Below are positions 28,348-36,773 of a DNA stretch of 64,000 nucleotides, piece by piece. Both the position numbers and the translations under genes were made by a program. The notes beneath the pieces were generated by a model. That model saw only the letters and a program-made list of their open reading frames with translations. It did not search any database and was not told the origin of the DNA. Every line of letters begins with the position of its first letter. The stretch's first letter is position 1. Source of the DNA: Shewanella canadensis (GTDB lineage Bacteria; Pseudomonadota; Gammaproteobacteria; Enterobacterales; Shewanellaceae); the NCBI RefSeq assembly GCF_003966225.1, contig NZ_RXNU01000012.1, forward strand, positions 1-64,000, in the 5' to 3' direction.

Positions 28348-28384
28348 GCTCCTGCTCTTGAGGGCTAGATCTTGAATGCTCGTC

Positions 28385-28405
28385 ATCCTGAATTCATTTC
28401 AGGAT
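28385..28405. repeat. Short palindrome ATCCTGAA/TTCAGGAT
   Basis: An 8-bp inverted repeat with a 5-nt centre, of the TCATCCTGA..TCAGGATC type often seen as dispersed intergenic repeats in bacteria. It lies in the gap between the convergent torR and torT. Confidence 0.5.
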
Positions 28406-28471
28406 CCAGCTTCAACGCCTTCGAGTCCGGGATACTCATTATTCGGGCATTGCTTTTGTCATGAGCTCATG

Positions 28472-28513
28472 ACTTACAACTTAAAGCTTACAACTCAGAA
28501 CTTAAAACTTTCT
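28472..28513. repeat. Imperfect heptamer array, ACTTACA family
   Basis: Six consecutive 7-mers: ACTTACA, ACTTAAA, GCTTACA, ACTCAGA, ACTTAAA, ACTTTCT. The same unit recurs perfectly at 36747-36767, downstream of torD. Confidence 0.7.
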
Positions 28514-28541
28514 TAGCTTCTGAAATCAATGAACTCTACTG

Positions 28542-29669
28542 TCAGTTAACTCTGTATATGGGATAAAACTCTGCAGGAGCCAGGCTGTCGCTCAATATGT
28601 TATCGCTCAGGACATCTTTATCCAGCATCTGAATGGCGGGGCCGATATCACCAAACTCCCCCGCGCCTTCCAGTACTCTCACCATAATATCTATGGCCAG
28701 CTTTCCCTGCAGAACCACCAAGTCATCGCTACTGAAGGCGACTTTATTCCTGAATAAACCGCGCAGAACGGCGGGAGAGAGGTAGCTGCTGACCAGTTTG
28801 ACCCGCTCCTCAACCTTCTTATGTTGGATCTCCCCAATGGCGGCTTCGATGGCTACGGCGCTGCCTAAGATATAGTCTGGGGTTTGGTCGTTGAGTAGGT
28901 GATGCAGTTGATCCCGGTAGAGATTACGGTTGTTATCGGCGTGACGAATGGATGAGATTGTCACTTTACTGTTTTCGAGAGCGGCCATTATCCCCTGTTC
29001 GACCCAATCACTGCCCCCCTGTTTCTCCGGCCCGGTCAACAGGGCAAGGGTGGTATTGGCTTGCTCCTTACTAATACTTTTGTGATGGGGCTTGTCATGA
29101 TTCTCAAGACGGCTCTTTTCTACCTGATCTTTAATGAAGTGACCGGCATGCCAGCCCATCTGATACCAGCTGACGCCGACTCGGGTCTTAATTTTCGGGC
29201 TGTCGATTCGGTTAACCAGCGCGATGACAGGCTTAGTGATAGGGTCGTAGTAATAGGATAAAAGCTTAGGGTCGACACTGCCGAGTAAAATAGCGTCGTA
29301 GTCATGGTTCATGCAGTGAGAGAGTTGGCTTAACTGCTTCTTTTTTCCATAATAACTCCCAGCCTCAAATAGCTCGAGTTTGATATTGAGGGCTTTAGCA
29401 TGTTGAACTAAGCCGTAATCGATGCCAATCCAATAGGCATCTTTAAGATGAGGCACTAAGGCGCATATTTTCCATGGTTTTATGGTATTTTTAAGAGGAT
29501 GATAATCCAGAGCTGAAGCGTGTTGGATTTTGGCATTATAGGGAGTGCGTTGCTCTAATGACCAGTTTAATGAGGACGGCGTGCTATGTACGTTCATCGT
29601 AAAAAAAAGCGGCAATAAACAGATTATAAATAAGTTTATTTTGCTCTGTAGGCACTGTTTCACAATCAT
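28542..29669 (-). CDS. torT: Periplasmic TMAO-binding protein TorT
   Basis: A periplasmic-binding-protein-like TMAO receptor that presents the ligand to the TorS sensor domain. It is 375 aa with a signal peptide (about 1-30, hydrophobic core INLFIICLLPLFF). TorT features are KPWKICALVPHLKDAYWIGI near 65 and DAILLGSVDP near 128. It is longer than E. coli TorT (342 aa), with an extra loop DKPHHKSISKEQ near 193. It is convergent with torR and divergent from torS. Confidence 0.9.
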   Translation of the reverse strand: MIVKQCLQSKINLFIICLLPLFFTMNVHSTPSSLNWSLEQRTPYNAKIQHASALDYHPLKNTIKPWKICALVPHLKDAYWIGIDYGLVQHAKALNIKLELFEAGSYYGKKKQLSQLSHCMNHDYDAILLGSVDPKLLSYYYDPITKPVIALVNRIDSPKIKTRVGVSWYQMGWHAGHFIKDQVEKSRLENHDKPHHKSISKEQANTTLALLTGPEKQGGSDWVEQGIMAALENSKVTISSIRHADNNRNLYRDQLHHLLNDQTPDYILGSAVAIEAAIGEIQHKKVEERVKLVSSYLSPAVLRGLFRNKVAFSSDDLVVLQGKLAIDIMVRVLEGAGEFGDIGPAIQMLDKDVLSDNILSDSLAPAEFYPIYRVN

Positions 29670-29692
29670 GGACCTGCGTCATTTTGAGTTTT

Positions 29693-29838
29693 ATATCTAA
29701 ATCGCATTGTATCATTAAAACATTCAAGAAATATGAGTGAGTCATTTATCACCATCTGTATTATTTCAAGTTTGATATTTAAAGCATATTTGTATTATTA
29801 AATCATAGAAGGAATATGAGTGAGTAATTTATCACTAT
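29693..29838 (+). repeat. Imperfect tandem duplication of the torS leader and start
   Basis: Positions 29693-29756 and 29775-29838 align over about 65 bp. Both begin ATAT(C/T)TAAA and both contain AATATGAGTGAGT and TTTATCAC. The second copy carries the real torS start (GTG 29820). The first has an equivalent start-like site (about 29733-29739) that has lost its coding continuation. Confidence 0.75.
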
Positions 29839-32800
29839 CCAGAAAAAGCCTGGTCGGCCGCCTAATGTTGGCTTTTTGCCTGCTGGGTTTCCTGTTATTG
29901 CTCTTAGTATCTCTGGGCAGCCTGAGCCTCTACTGGGTTAAGTTAGCCGATAAATACCTCTATGATGAAGCGCTTCCGGCCTCTCAAGCCGCACGTTCAC
30001 TGGTTCAATCTTCAAATGCATTGGCCGAAAATGCCACCGCTTTGGGTAGGGTAGAGGAAGAGCCGCAACGACAGTTTATCGGGCGAACCTTGTCGATAAA
30101 CAGTGCCAACATGCTGGGGGCGATAGCGAGTCTTAAGGTGCTGGAGGTGCAGAGTGCCCGTCGTTTAGAGTTATCTGCCGGCGAGATTATTCATGATATG
30201 TCCCAGTTAGGTCTGCAAGTGGGTAAACGACTGGCCGTTGCCGGGCAGCTCTCTACCCAAGGGGAAGCATTGGCCAGGGCGGCAAGTCATAGTACGACAT
30301 TACTGGAAGCCGAGTTGGCCGTGGTCGATTCTGCCATCCTGGCTAAATTGAGTCTGGCGTATCCCGAGGTTGCCGGGAATTCTAAGAGTGCTTATCTGCT
30401 CGATACCGTTATCGAACAAGACTTAGATATTCAAGAGCGACTCAATCGAGCCCTGAAACTGATCCATAATATTGCCTTGGTAGGTCAGCTACTTCAGTCT
30501 CCTGAGCAGGAGACCGGACTGTTAAAAGTACTCAGCGGTATGTCTCAAATGCCGGCAATGAGCAGCTCATACCAGATCCAGCCTTTAGCTCCGTCATCGA
30601 CTTCTCCAACGTCATCTCCAATGTTCAATATCGGTCCCAAAGTTGACTTGATGGCTCTGGAACTGCTCAAGGGCTTAATCAGGGATCCCGCCCGGGCACT
30701 GGAGCTCGATAAGGAGCTTGTTATATTGCGTCAGGTGTCTCAGGGGCTGGCGGCACAAAAACAATACTCTCAGTTGCTAAAAGAGCAGGACAAACAGCTC
30801 CGGGCACTGTCCGATAAGTTGTATGGGTTAAATGAGGCTGTCGACAATGCGATGGCGACCCAACAGCAACAAGCTGAACTTGCCCGAATCGATTATCTGC
30901 AGCAGCTGTCCTGGGCTAAGGCGGGTCTGTGGAGCACCGGAGTTCTTATGTTCCTGGTGATATTATTAGTCATCTACAAGGTGATATACAAAGGGATTGC
31001 ACTGAGGTTAAACGAAGCCACCGAAGCCTTGTCCCGACTGAGTCTGGGGGATACCCAGGTGACGATTAATTCACATGGTGATGATGAGCTCACGGCGATG
31101 GCTAATGCGTTGAAGGCATTTAAACAGAAGACGGCCCATAACCAGAAGTTACAGGCTGAGTTGAGGGACAGTGCCGCCGAACTGACCGAACATAAAGCGG
31201 CGCTGGAAATTACCGTCGAGGCTCGAACTCAGGAGCTGGCGATAGCAAACAGACAGCTGGATGCGGAGGCCAAGGGCCATGCTCAGGCCCGAACAATGGC
31301 AGAGCAGGCCAACCAAGCTAAGTCGCTGTTTCTTGCCACCATGAGTCATGAAATTCGAACGCCGCTCAATGGATTATTGGGCACCCTGACTTTGCTCAGT
31401 CATTCAGATCTACCCATAGCTCAAAAGCAGATGTTAGCCCTGTCGCAATATAGCGGCACACTATTGCAAACGGTGCTAAACGATATTTTAGACTTCTCCC
31501 GCCTCGAACAAGGCAAGCTGACTAATGAATGCCGCCCGGTTGCCATCAATGATCTGCTCGATGAGGTCGTGGCGATCATGTTGGCCGGCGCCGGGTTAGC
31601 AGGGTTAAAGCTGGTACTGGATAGCCCTCAACTGCCACAGTGTATCAGTATCGATGGTCCTAAGCTGAGACAGGTTCTTTTTAACTTGCTGGGTAACGCC
31701 ATCAAGTTTACCCCTGAGGGAGAGGTGCGTCTGAAAGTTTATATCGAGGGAGAACGGCTCTATTTTGAGGTGATAGATACAGGGGTAGGGATCAGTCTTG
31801 ATGCCAAAACCCAACTGTTTAAGGCCTATAGTTCGCAACCTAATCTTGGGCGCTCAAGAGGAACCGGGCTAGGGCTGGCCATCAGTAAAGAGCTGGTGGA
31901 ATTGATGTGTGAGACTTGTGAAGGAGACACGGATAGCGACTGTGGTGAAACAACTGAAGTCGTTGACCGGCTTTGGGTGGAAAGTGAGGTTAATAAGGGC
32001 AGCCGCTTTGGCTTTAGTTTACCTTTGCATGTTTGTAAGCAAGCCATCAGTACCTGCGACCAGGCTTTGAATGAAGTGAGTAAGAAGCAGGTATTAGTGA
32101 TTGAAGATAATAAAGTGAATGCCATGGTGGCGCAGGGGTTTCTGGCGCACTTAGGTCATGAGTCCACCCTTGCCAATAGCTGCGCTGAAGCGCGCGAGTT
32201 ATACCGCCCGGATACGGCTAAGGGGTTTGATGCCATCATGCTGGATATTCAGCTGGGGGACGGGTCCGGGGTCGAGTTATTGGAAGAGCTGCAGAACATC
32301 AATAACCTGGCACCTCACCGATTAGAGATTGCCGCATTCACCGCCCAGATCCAGGCCGATGATATAGCCAGTTATCAGAAAGCTGGTTTCGACATAGTAC
32401 TGAGTAAGCCTCTGAATATGCAGTCATTAGCCGCTTGGATTGGTGTCGCTCAAATCCAATCACCGAAGGAGACATCTGTACCGCCTCTGGGCAGTACCGT
32501 AGAAGAGCTGAGTAATGGAAGCACTGATGTCGATAAGGCTGAGTCACTGATTGATTTGAACCAGATACAACAAGATATCGATTATCTCGGACTCGATGCC
32601 GTCACTGAGATGCTCGAGCTTTACAGAGAGTCCAGTCAAGTTCAAGTACGCGCCTTAGGTGAATATCCCAAGCATACGGGAACACTCCTGCACGCGCTTA
32701 AGGGGAGCAGTGCGAGTATGGGCCTTATTGCCATGGCTGAGCAGTGTAAGGCGCTAGAGGGCGGGGCATATCAAGCAGGTGAACATCAAGAGTTATTGCA

Positions 32801-32849
32801 GCTCTACCGAGAGTCGATCGATAAGTTGGAGAGGATACTTACGCCATAA
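29820..32849 (+). CDS. torS: TMAO sensor hybrid histidine kinase TorS
   Basis: A 1009-aa unorthodox phosphorelay kinase for the TorT/TorR system. It has an N-terminal membrane segment (about 13-38), a long periplasmic sensor region, a second membrane segment (about 365-392), HAMP, HisKA with the His in ATMSHEIRTPLNG (about 510), HATPase (NLLGNAIKFT, GTGLGLAISKELV), a receiver (VLVIEDNK, AIMLDIQLGDGSG) and a C-terminal HPt domain (LLHALKGSSASMG). GTG at 29820 has GAAGGA 6 nt upstream. The ATG at 29816 leads to a stop after three codons. E. coli TorS is 914 aa. Confidence 0.93.
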   Translation: MSNLSLSRKSLVGRLMLAFCLLGFLLLLLVSLGSLSLYWVKLADKYLYDEALPASQAARSLVQSSNALAENATALGRVEEEPQRQFIGRTLSINSANMLGAIASLKVLEVQSARRLELSAGEIIHDMSQLGLQVGKRLAVAGQLSTQGEALARAASHSTTLLEAELAVVDSAILAKLSLAYPEVAGNSKSAYLLDTVIEQDLDIQERLNRALKLIHNIALVGQLLQSPEQETGLLKVLSGMSQMPAMSSSYQIQPLAPSSTSPTSSPMFNIGPKVDLMALELLKGLIRDPARALELDKELVILRQVSQGLAAQKQYSQLLKEQDKQLRALSDKLYGLNEAVDNAMATQQQQAELARIDYLQQLSWAKAGLWSTGVLMFLVILLVIYKVIYKGIALRLNEATEALSRLSLGDTQVTINSHGDDELTAMANALKAFKQKTAHNQKLQAELRDSAAELTEHKAALEITVEARTQELAIANRQLDAEAKGHAQARTMAEQANQAKSLFLATMSHEIRTPLNGLLGTLTLLSHSDLPIAQKQMLALSQYSGTLLQTVLNDILDFSRLEQGKLTNECRPVAINDLLDEVVAIMLAGAGLAGLKLVLDSPQLPQCISIDGPKLRQVLFNLLGNAIKFTPEGEVRLKVYIEGERLYFEVIDTGVGISLDAKTQLFKAYSSQPNLGRSRGTGLGLAISKELVELMCETCEGDTDSDCGETTEVVDRLWVESEVNKGSRFGFSLPLHVCKQAISTCDQALNEVSKKQVLVIEDNKVNAMVAQGFLAHLGHESTLANSCAEARELYRPDTAKGFDAIMLDIQLGDGSGVELLEELQNINNLAPHRLEIAAFTAQIQADDIASYQKAGFDIVLSKPLNMQSLAAWIGVAQIQSPKETSVPPLGSTVEELSNGSTDVDKAESLIDLNQIQQDIDYLGLDAVTEMLELYRESSQVQVRALGEYPKHTGTLLHALKGSSASMGLIAMAEQCKALEGGAYQAGEHQELLQLYRESIDKLERILTP

Positions 32850-32980
32850 TTCAGCCGAGGGGCGGACTCGCTCCTCCACCTCTCGGTCGTCAGCGGCTCC
32901 TGATAAGCCATTCTCACCTTATAGGGAATTCTGTTAAACTCCCCGGCAACTATTTATATCGTTTTCTGTGGTGCCGTGTC

Positions 32981-34240
32981 ATGTCTTTTTCATCTATGGC
33001 TTTGAGTCAAAAACTTATAACCCTGCTGTCTGAGTTAGGTTATTCATCACCTACGCCGATACAGGTTCAAGCCATTCCGGTTATTTTGGCCGGAGAGGAT
33101 ATTATGGCCGGTGCACAAACCGGAACCGGAAAAACCGCGGCATTTGCCTTGCCCATTTTGCAAAAGCTCAGTGACAGCCCTGTGGCCAGCGCCGGGATAG
33201 ATGAAGCCGTGAATATGAAACCTGTTCGGGCATTGGTGCTGACACCAACCAGAGAGCTCGCGCTGCAGGTCCATCAAAGTTTCGCTAAGTACGGCAAAGG
33301 CTCAGGCTTAAACACCGCCATTGTCTACGGCGGAGTGAGTATCGATGCTCAAGCCGATGCCTTAAAAGCGGGTGTCGATATTCTGGTTGCGACGCCGGGT
33401 CGCCTTTTGGATCATCTCAGGCGCGGCTCGCTGACATTGAAACAGCTGGCATTTTTGGTATTCGATGAAGCCGATCGCATGTTGGATATGGGCTTTAAGG
33501 ATGAGATTAACGCTATTTTAAAGCAGGTACCTTCTAAGAGGCAGACCCTGCTGTTTTCCGCCACATTCGATCCCAGTGTATTTGCCCTGAGTAAACGTCT
33601 GCAGCAAGACCCTAAGCTGATTGAGGTGGATAAACGTAATACGCTAGCCGCTAAAGTGGAGCAGGTCGTTTATGCCGTCGATGCCGACAGGAAGAGTGAG
33701 CTTATCTGTCACCTGGTCAAGTCAAAGCAGTGGCAGCAAGTGCTGATATTCAGCCGTAAAAAACTCGGTGCCGATAATATCGCCGCTAAGATGGTTAAGG
33801 CCGGCATTAAGGCGCAGGCGTTTCATGGTGACCTGTCACAGGCGGCAAGGGAAAAAGCATTGCAGCAGTTTAAGCAAGGCGAGATTCAGGTCTTGGTCGC
33901 GACCGATGTTGCGGCGCGGGGACTCGATGTCGAGGAGCTGAAGGTGGTGGTGAATTATGAACTGCCCTTTATTGCCGAAGATTATATTCACCGGATTGGC
34001 CGCACCGGCCGTGCGGGAAATGCCGGGCTTGCTATCACTCTGTACAGTGAAGAAGATGCACTCCTTCTCGAAGAGATCGAGGCGTTACTGGACTCGAGGC
34101 TGCCGCAGCAGTGGCTGCCTGGGTTCGAACCTGATTTAACCAAAGCCGAGCCTGTTATCCGAAAAAATAGTAAAGCGGCGCAGAAGCAGAGAGCCAAGCG
34201 AAGAGCATCCGGTAGTAAAATGTCGGGTTCAAGGCGTTAA
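32981..34240 (+). CDS. rhlE: DEAD-box RNA helicase, RhlE-like
   Basis: A 419-aa ATP-dependent RNA helicase of the RhlE group, likely in RNA or ribosome processing. Motifs in order: Q motif (PTPIQVQAIP), Walker A AQTGTGKT (about 44-51), PTRELALQV, FDEADRMLD, SATF, and HRIGRTGRAG (about 337). A basic tail KQRAKRRASGSKMSGSRR may bind RNA. RhlE identity is by family resemblance, so another DEAD-box member is possible. It lies inside the tor region, between torS and the haem lipoprotein. Confidence 0.88.
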   Translation: MSFSSMALSQKLITLLSELGYSSPTPIQVQAIPVILAGEDIMAGAQTGTGKTAAFALPILQKLSDSPVASAGIDEAVNMKPVRALVLTPTRELALQVHQSFAKYGKGSGLNTAIVYGGVSIDAQADALKAGVDILVATPGRLLDHLRRGSLTLKQLAFLVFDEADRMLDMGFKDEINAILKQVPSKRQTLLFSATFDPSVFALSKRLQQDPKLIEVDKRNTLAAKVEQVVYAVDADRKSELICHLVKSKQWQQVLIFSRKKLGADNIAAKMVKAGIKAQAFHGDLSQAAREKALQQFKQGEIQVLVATDVAARGLDVEELKVVVNYELPFIAEDYIHRIGRTGRAGNAGLAITLYSEEDALLLEEIEALLDSRLPQQWLPGFEPDLTKAEPVIRKNSKAAQKQRAKRRASGSKMSGSRR

Positions 34241-34258
34241 ACGAAACAGGTTATGTTT

Positions 34259-34287
34259 ATACCAATCGGTATTATACCGATTGGCAT
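34259..34287. repeat. Two element ends joined back to back
   Basis: ATACCAATCGGTAT and ATACCGATTGGCAT lie 1 nt apart, with no element body between them. They could be an excision scar or a minimal element. Confidence 0.65.
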
Positions 34288-34313
34288 TCGCACATTCGAT
34301 AATCTGTGAGGGG

Positions 34314-34347
34314 TAAAAAAATCCCCCCGCGAAGCAGGAGGATTTTA
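34314..34347 (-). terminator. Terminator of the haem lipoprotein gene
   Basis: AAAATCC pairs with GGATTTT around an inner interrupted stem with a GAA loop. Read on the minus strand it ends in a run of seven T. It also works as a weaker end for rhlE from the other side. Confidence 0.7.
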
Positions 34348-34445
34348 TCGTTAGACGGGCATTTTTTCTATCTACACAGGACCAATGTTATCCCTGTCTT
34401 ATTATCCCTCCTTTTTACTTAAGCATGGCTAATACTTAAGCATGA

Positions 34446-36059
34446 TTAATCGACAGGTGTATCGGTCCAGATCCCGCCTCGTTGTTTGGTCAAGGCTTCC
34501 ATGGAGCCAGCATCAAATAGTGGTGGCGGTGTCGGATCATTCGCCAGCACGTTATGACAATCGCTACATGCGGCGCCAGCTGTAACGCTTCCCGCTCCAC
34601 CATGAACCTGATCGACAGGGCTTCCCGTTACAGGATCGGTATAGACCAGACCAGCTGTAGCATTTGCGCCATTCAAGAAGTCTATACTATTGATTCCTGG
34701 TTGGAACAACCAGATACGTGTCGCAGGGATAGCATTCCAATTTGGCAATGTATCGCTGCCCGTTCCAGCAAGAGACTGAGCAACGATAGCGCCGGGAACA
34801 CCAAGGTCACCTAAGGTGATCTTCTGAGGGAAGGATACATAGTGATCTCGGGTGGTGTACTCCCAAAGATGCACTTCGAAACCTGCATCGTAAGTCCCAC
34901 CCGCTGCCATGGCGATATCATCGGTAGCATTACCGGTATCAAGCGCTCGCTGCATCTGAACATTCCAAACGCCCAGTGAGCCATCACCCGACTCGGGGGT
35001 AAAGCTTGTTCCATATGCGGTGATATCCGCTCGGCTATCTGCACCAGGTCTAAGAATACGTCTAGGTACAGTGTCGCCATCTACAGGAACGAAATCGCCG
35101 GAAACATCGGCATAGGGAACAGCAAGCGGATTAGGCGTGCTATGCCCCAGTTGCGCAGCATCAGGCGTCGTCATGTAATAGAACGGCGTGGTCCAAAAAT
35201 CGCTCCAGGCGAAAGTACGATCTCCGAATGTGGTCGTAGGATCCAGCAGGTATTGTGGGTTGCCATCGCCATCGAGACCCTGGTTGAAGAATACACTTTG
35301 ACCTCCATCGCCTTTACGTCCACCGTTATCCGAGCCATCTCCGGGAGCATTACCGCCACCTCCGCCGGGGAAGTCAGTCGTCTTGATCCACTGGTCGTCG
35401 GCCATGGCAATAGGGTTGCTTCTGGCGCCGCGCCAATGCCATAGGTCAGCGGCGATGTCACCTTCGGCTCCAGCATCGCCAGGCAGAATATATTTACCGT
35501 CGTGGCCGTTCGCCGATGTCCACTGAGGCATATGGCGGCTATCGTCATGACAACTTAGGAAACAACCTTGTGCACCGAAGGCTCCCGCAGCTTCTGTACG
35601 CGTTGGATCGCTAAGCATGATTGAGGTACGTTGCTCATAAATAGTTGATAGCTGCCCCATGTCACCCTGATCGACATCACCGTCTAAGGTCGCCTGAGCA
35701 TCACGCCTGTCACCGCCTTCTTTCTGCCAAGCGGTGCCGTCATAGCGTAAATATTGATGGCGTTTGCCTTCATTGCCTCGATAAGATAAGCGCCAGAAGA
35801 AGGTGTCACCGTTATAGGCCGCTTGTACGTCATAGGCCATTATGGTGCCATGATCGCCATTATGCCCCTCTAAAGTCGGTAGAGGCAGAGTACTTCCACC
35901 GACACCATCCGCACCGTCGACGCCGTCCGTTCCATTCGTACCATCGGCTCCAGCAGGACCCGCTAGGCCATCGGCACCATCGGCACCATCATCTCCACCA
36001 CATCCCCCAAGTAGAAATAATGAGGCGAATAGCCCGGAAATTAAAAATTTCTTATCCAT
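34446..36059 (-). CDS. Haem lipoprotein related to ethylbenzene dehydrogenase haem subunit
   Basis: A 537-aa exported lipoprotein. The signal peptide ends at the lipobox LLGGC (about 19), then a collagen-like stretch of G-X-Y triplets (GADGADGLAGPAGADGTNG and so on, about 24-53). The rest resembles the haem-binding ethylbenzene dehydrogenase-related family. Two c-type haem sites are visible: an unusual CFLSCH (C-X3-C-H, DNA 35547-35564) and a standard CSDCH near the C-terminus. A Gly-rich loop (FPGGGGGNAPGDGS) lies between. I start at ATG 36059, preceded by AAGGAGA; the longer frame to 36077 adds six residues. A perfect FNR consensus lies about 180 nt upstream. Electron partner and substrate are unknown; it is not certainly part of TMAO respiration. 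Confidence 0.75.
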   Translation of the reverse strand: MDKKFLISGLFASLFLLGGCGGDDGADGADGLAGPAGADGTNGTDGVDGADGVGGSTLPLPTLEGHNGDHGTIMAYDVQAAYNGDTFFWRLSYRGNEGKRHQYLRYDGTAWQKEGGDRRDAQATLDGDVDQGDMGQLSTIYEQRTSIMLSDPTRTEAAGAFGAQGCFLSCHDDSRHMPQWTSANGHDGKYILPGDAGAEGDIAADLWHWRGARSNPIAMADDQWIKTTDFPGGGGGNAPGDGSDNGGRKGDGGQSVFFNQGLDGDGNPQYLLDPTTTFGDRTFAWSDFWTTPFYYMTTPDAAQLGHSTPNPLAVPYADVSGDFVPVDGDTVPRRILRPGADSRADITAYGTSFTPESGDGSLGVWNVQMQRALDTGNATDDIAMAAGGTYDAGFEVHLWEYTTRDHYVSFPQKITLGDLGVPGAIVAQSLAGTGSDTLPNWNAIPATRIWLFQPGINSIDFLNGANATAGLVYTDPVTGSPVDQVHGGAGSVTAGAACSDCHNVLANDPTPPPLFDAGSMEALTKQRGGIWTDTPVD

Positions 36060-36419
36060 TTTGTCTCTCCTTAACAATCTGTTTTAATATGATTTATTTG
36101 CCACTGCGCAAGCTTACTTATTGTTTTATTTCTTTTTTCTCCGATTTTAGTTATAAAGTGGTAAATTTAACAATGTGGTAACAGTAGACGATGGATTAGA
36201 TGTTGGTGCCTGAAGATGCCTTTAACTTGCATCTTAGTTGATAGGGATCAATTTTTTACCGCTAAAGAGGTGATTTTTGTGATGTAGATTTAATCGGTTG
36301 GCAGTTCAATTTATGGCTAGCTAAAGTGAGTGACTTTTGAATCACTAGGAGAGAAAGCGCTTTGTCCTTGTCATATTACTGAGTATCATTGAGATGGTTT
36401 GATAAATGTTGAGGTTGAG
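36060..36419. promoter_or_regulatory. Divergent control region of the haem lipoprotein and DUF3624 genes
   Basis: 360 bp with no gene. It holds the perfect FNR-type site listed separately and AT-rich sequence on both sides. Confidence 0.55.
36238..36251. promoter_or_regulatory. FNR/EtrA site, perfect consensus
   Basis: TTGAT-AGGG-ATCAA matches the FNR consensus at all ten defined positions. It lies about 180 nt from both the minus-strand haem lipoprotein start and the plus-strand DUF3624 start. Confidence 0.75.
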
Positions 36420-36671
36420 ATGGGGTGCCGTTTTTGCAACACATCTGTGTTTAAAGAGAAGATTGGTCGTTGTAAAACCTGTATGTGGCAGCTCACCATA
36501 TTGTCTGTGATTAGCTGGCCGCTATGGTTCAGCTTCTATTATGAGCAGCCTTTAGTCGTCGAATCTATCGCCTTGCTATTTTTTTGCGTGAGCTTCTCAG
36601 GTTTGCTGCTGTTACATCTGCTGGTGTGGGCGTATCGATATTTCATCCTGGGTGAGCGGGAGCTTAAATAA
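36420..36671 (+). CDS. DUF3624-type small membrane protein
   Basis: An 83-aa protein beginning MGCRFCNTSVFKEKIGRCKTC, followed by two hydrophobic segments (about 23-43 and 50-72). The Cys pairs CRFC and CKTC could bind metal. It resembles DUF3624, a family of unknown function. ATG 36420 has GAGG 5 nt upstream. A TTG at 36399 would add seven residues without family support. The FNR site upstream could serve this gene as well. It converges with torD, with a shared terminator between them. Confidence 0.8.
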   Translation: MGCRFCNTSVFKEKIGRCKTCMWQLTILSVISWPLWFSFYYEQPLVVESIALLFFCVSFSGLLLLHLLVWAYRYFILGERELK

Positions 36672-36709
36672 CCCGGCATTCATTTAACCTAAGCTCGGGT
36701 TAAATAAAA

Positions 36710-36735
36710 AAAGCGCCGGGAGACCCAGGCGCTTT
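36710..36735. terminator. Bidirectional terminator between DUF3624 and torD
   Basis: AAAGCGCC-GGG, loop AGA, CCC-A-GGCGCTTT. On the minus strand it is followed by TTTTATTTA, so it ends torECAD. On the plus strand the T-rich tail TCTCTATTCTTTT follows. Confidence 0.85.
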
Positions 36736-36746
36736 CTCTATTCTTT

Positions 36747-36770
36747 TCTTACAACTTACAACTTACAACT
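36747..36770. repeat. ACTTACA heptamer array
   Basis: TCTTACA, ACTTACA, ACTTACA and a partial ACT in a row, directly before the torD stop codon. Related to the array at 28472. Confidence 0.75.
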
Positions 36771-36773
36771 GCT

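Noticed and set aside
28472..28513. A CRISPR array
   Set aside because: The 7-bp units are direct and contiguous, with no spacers; this is a heptamer repeat.
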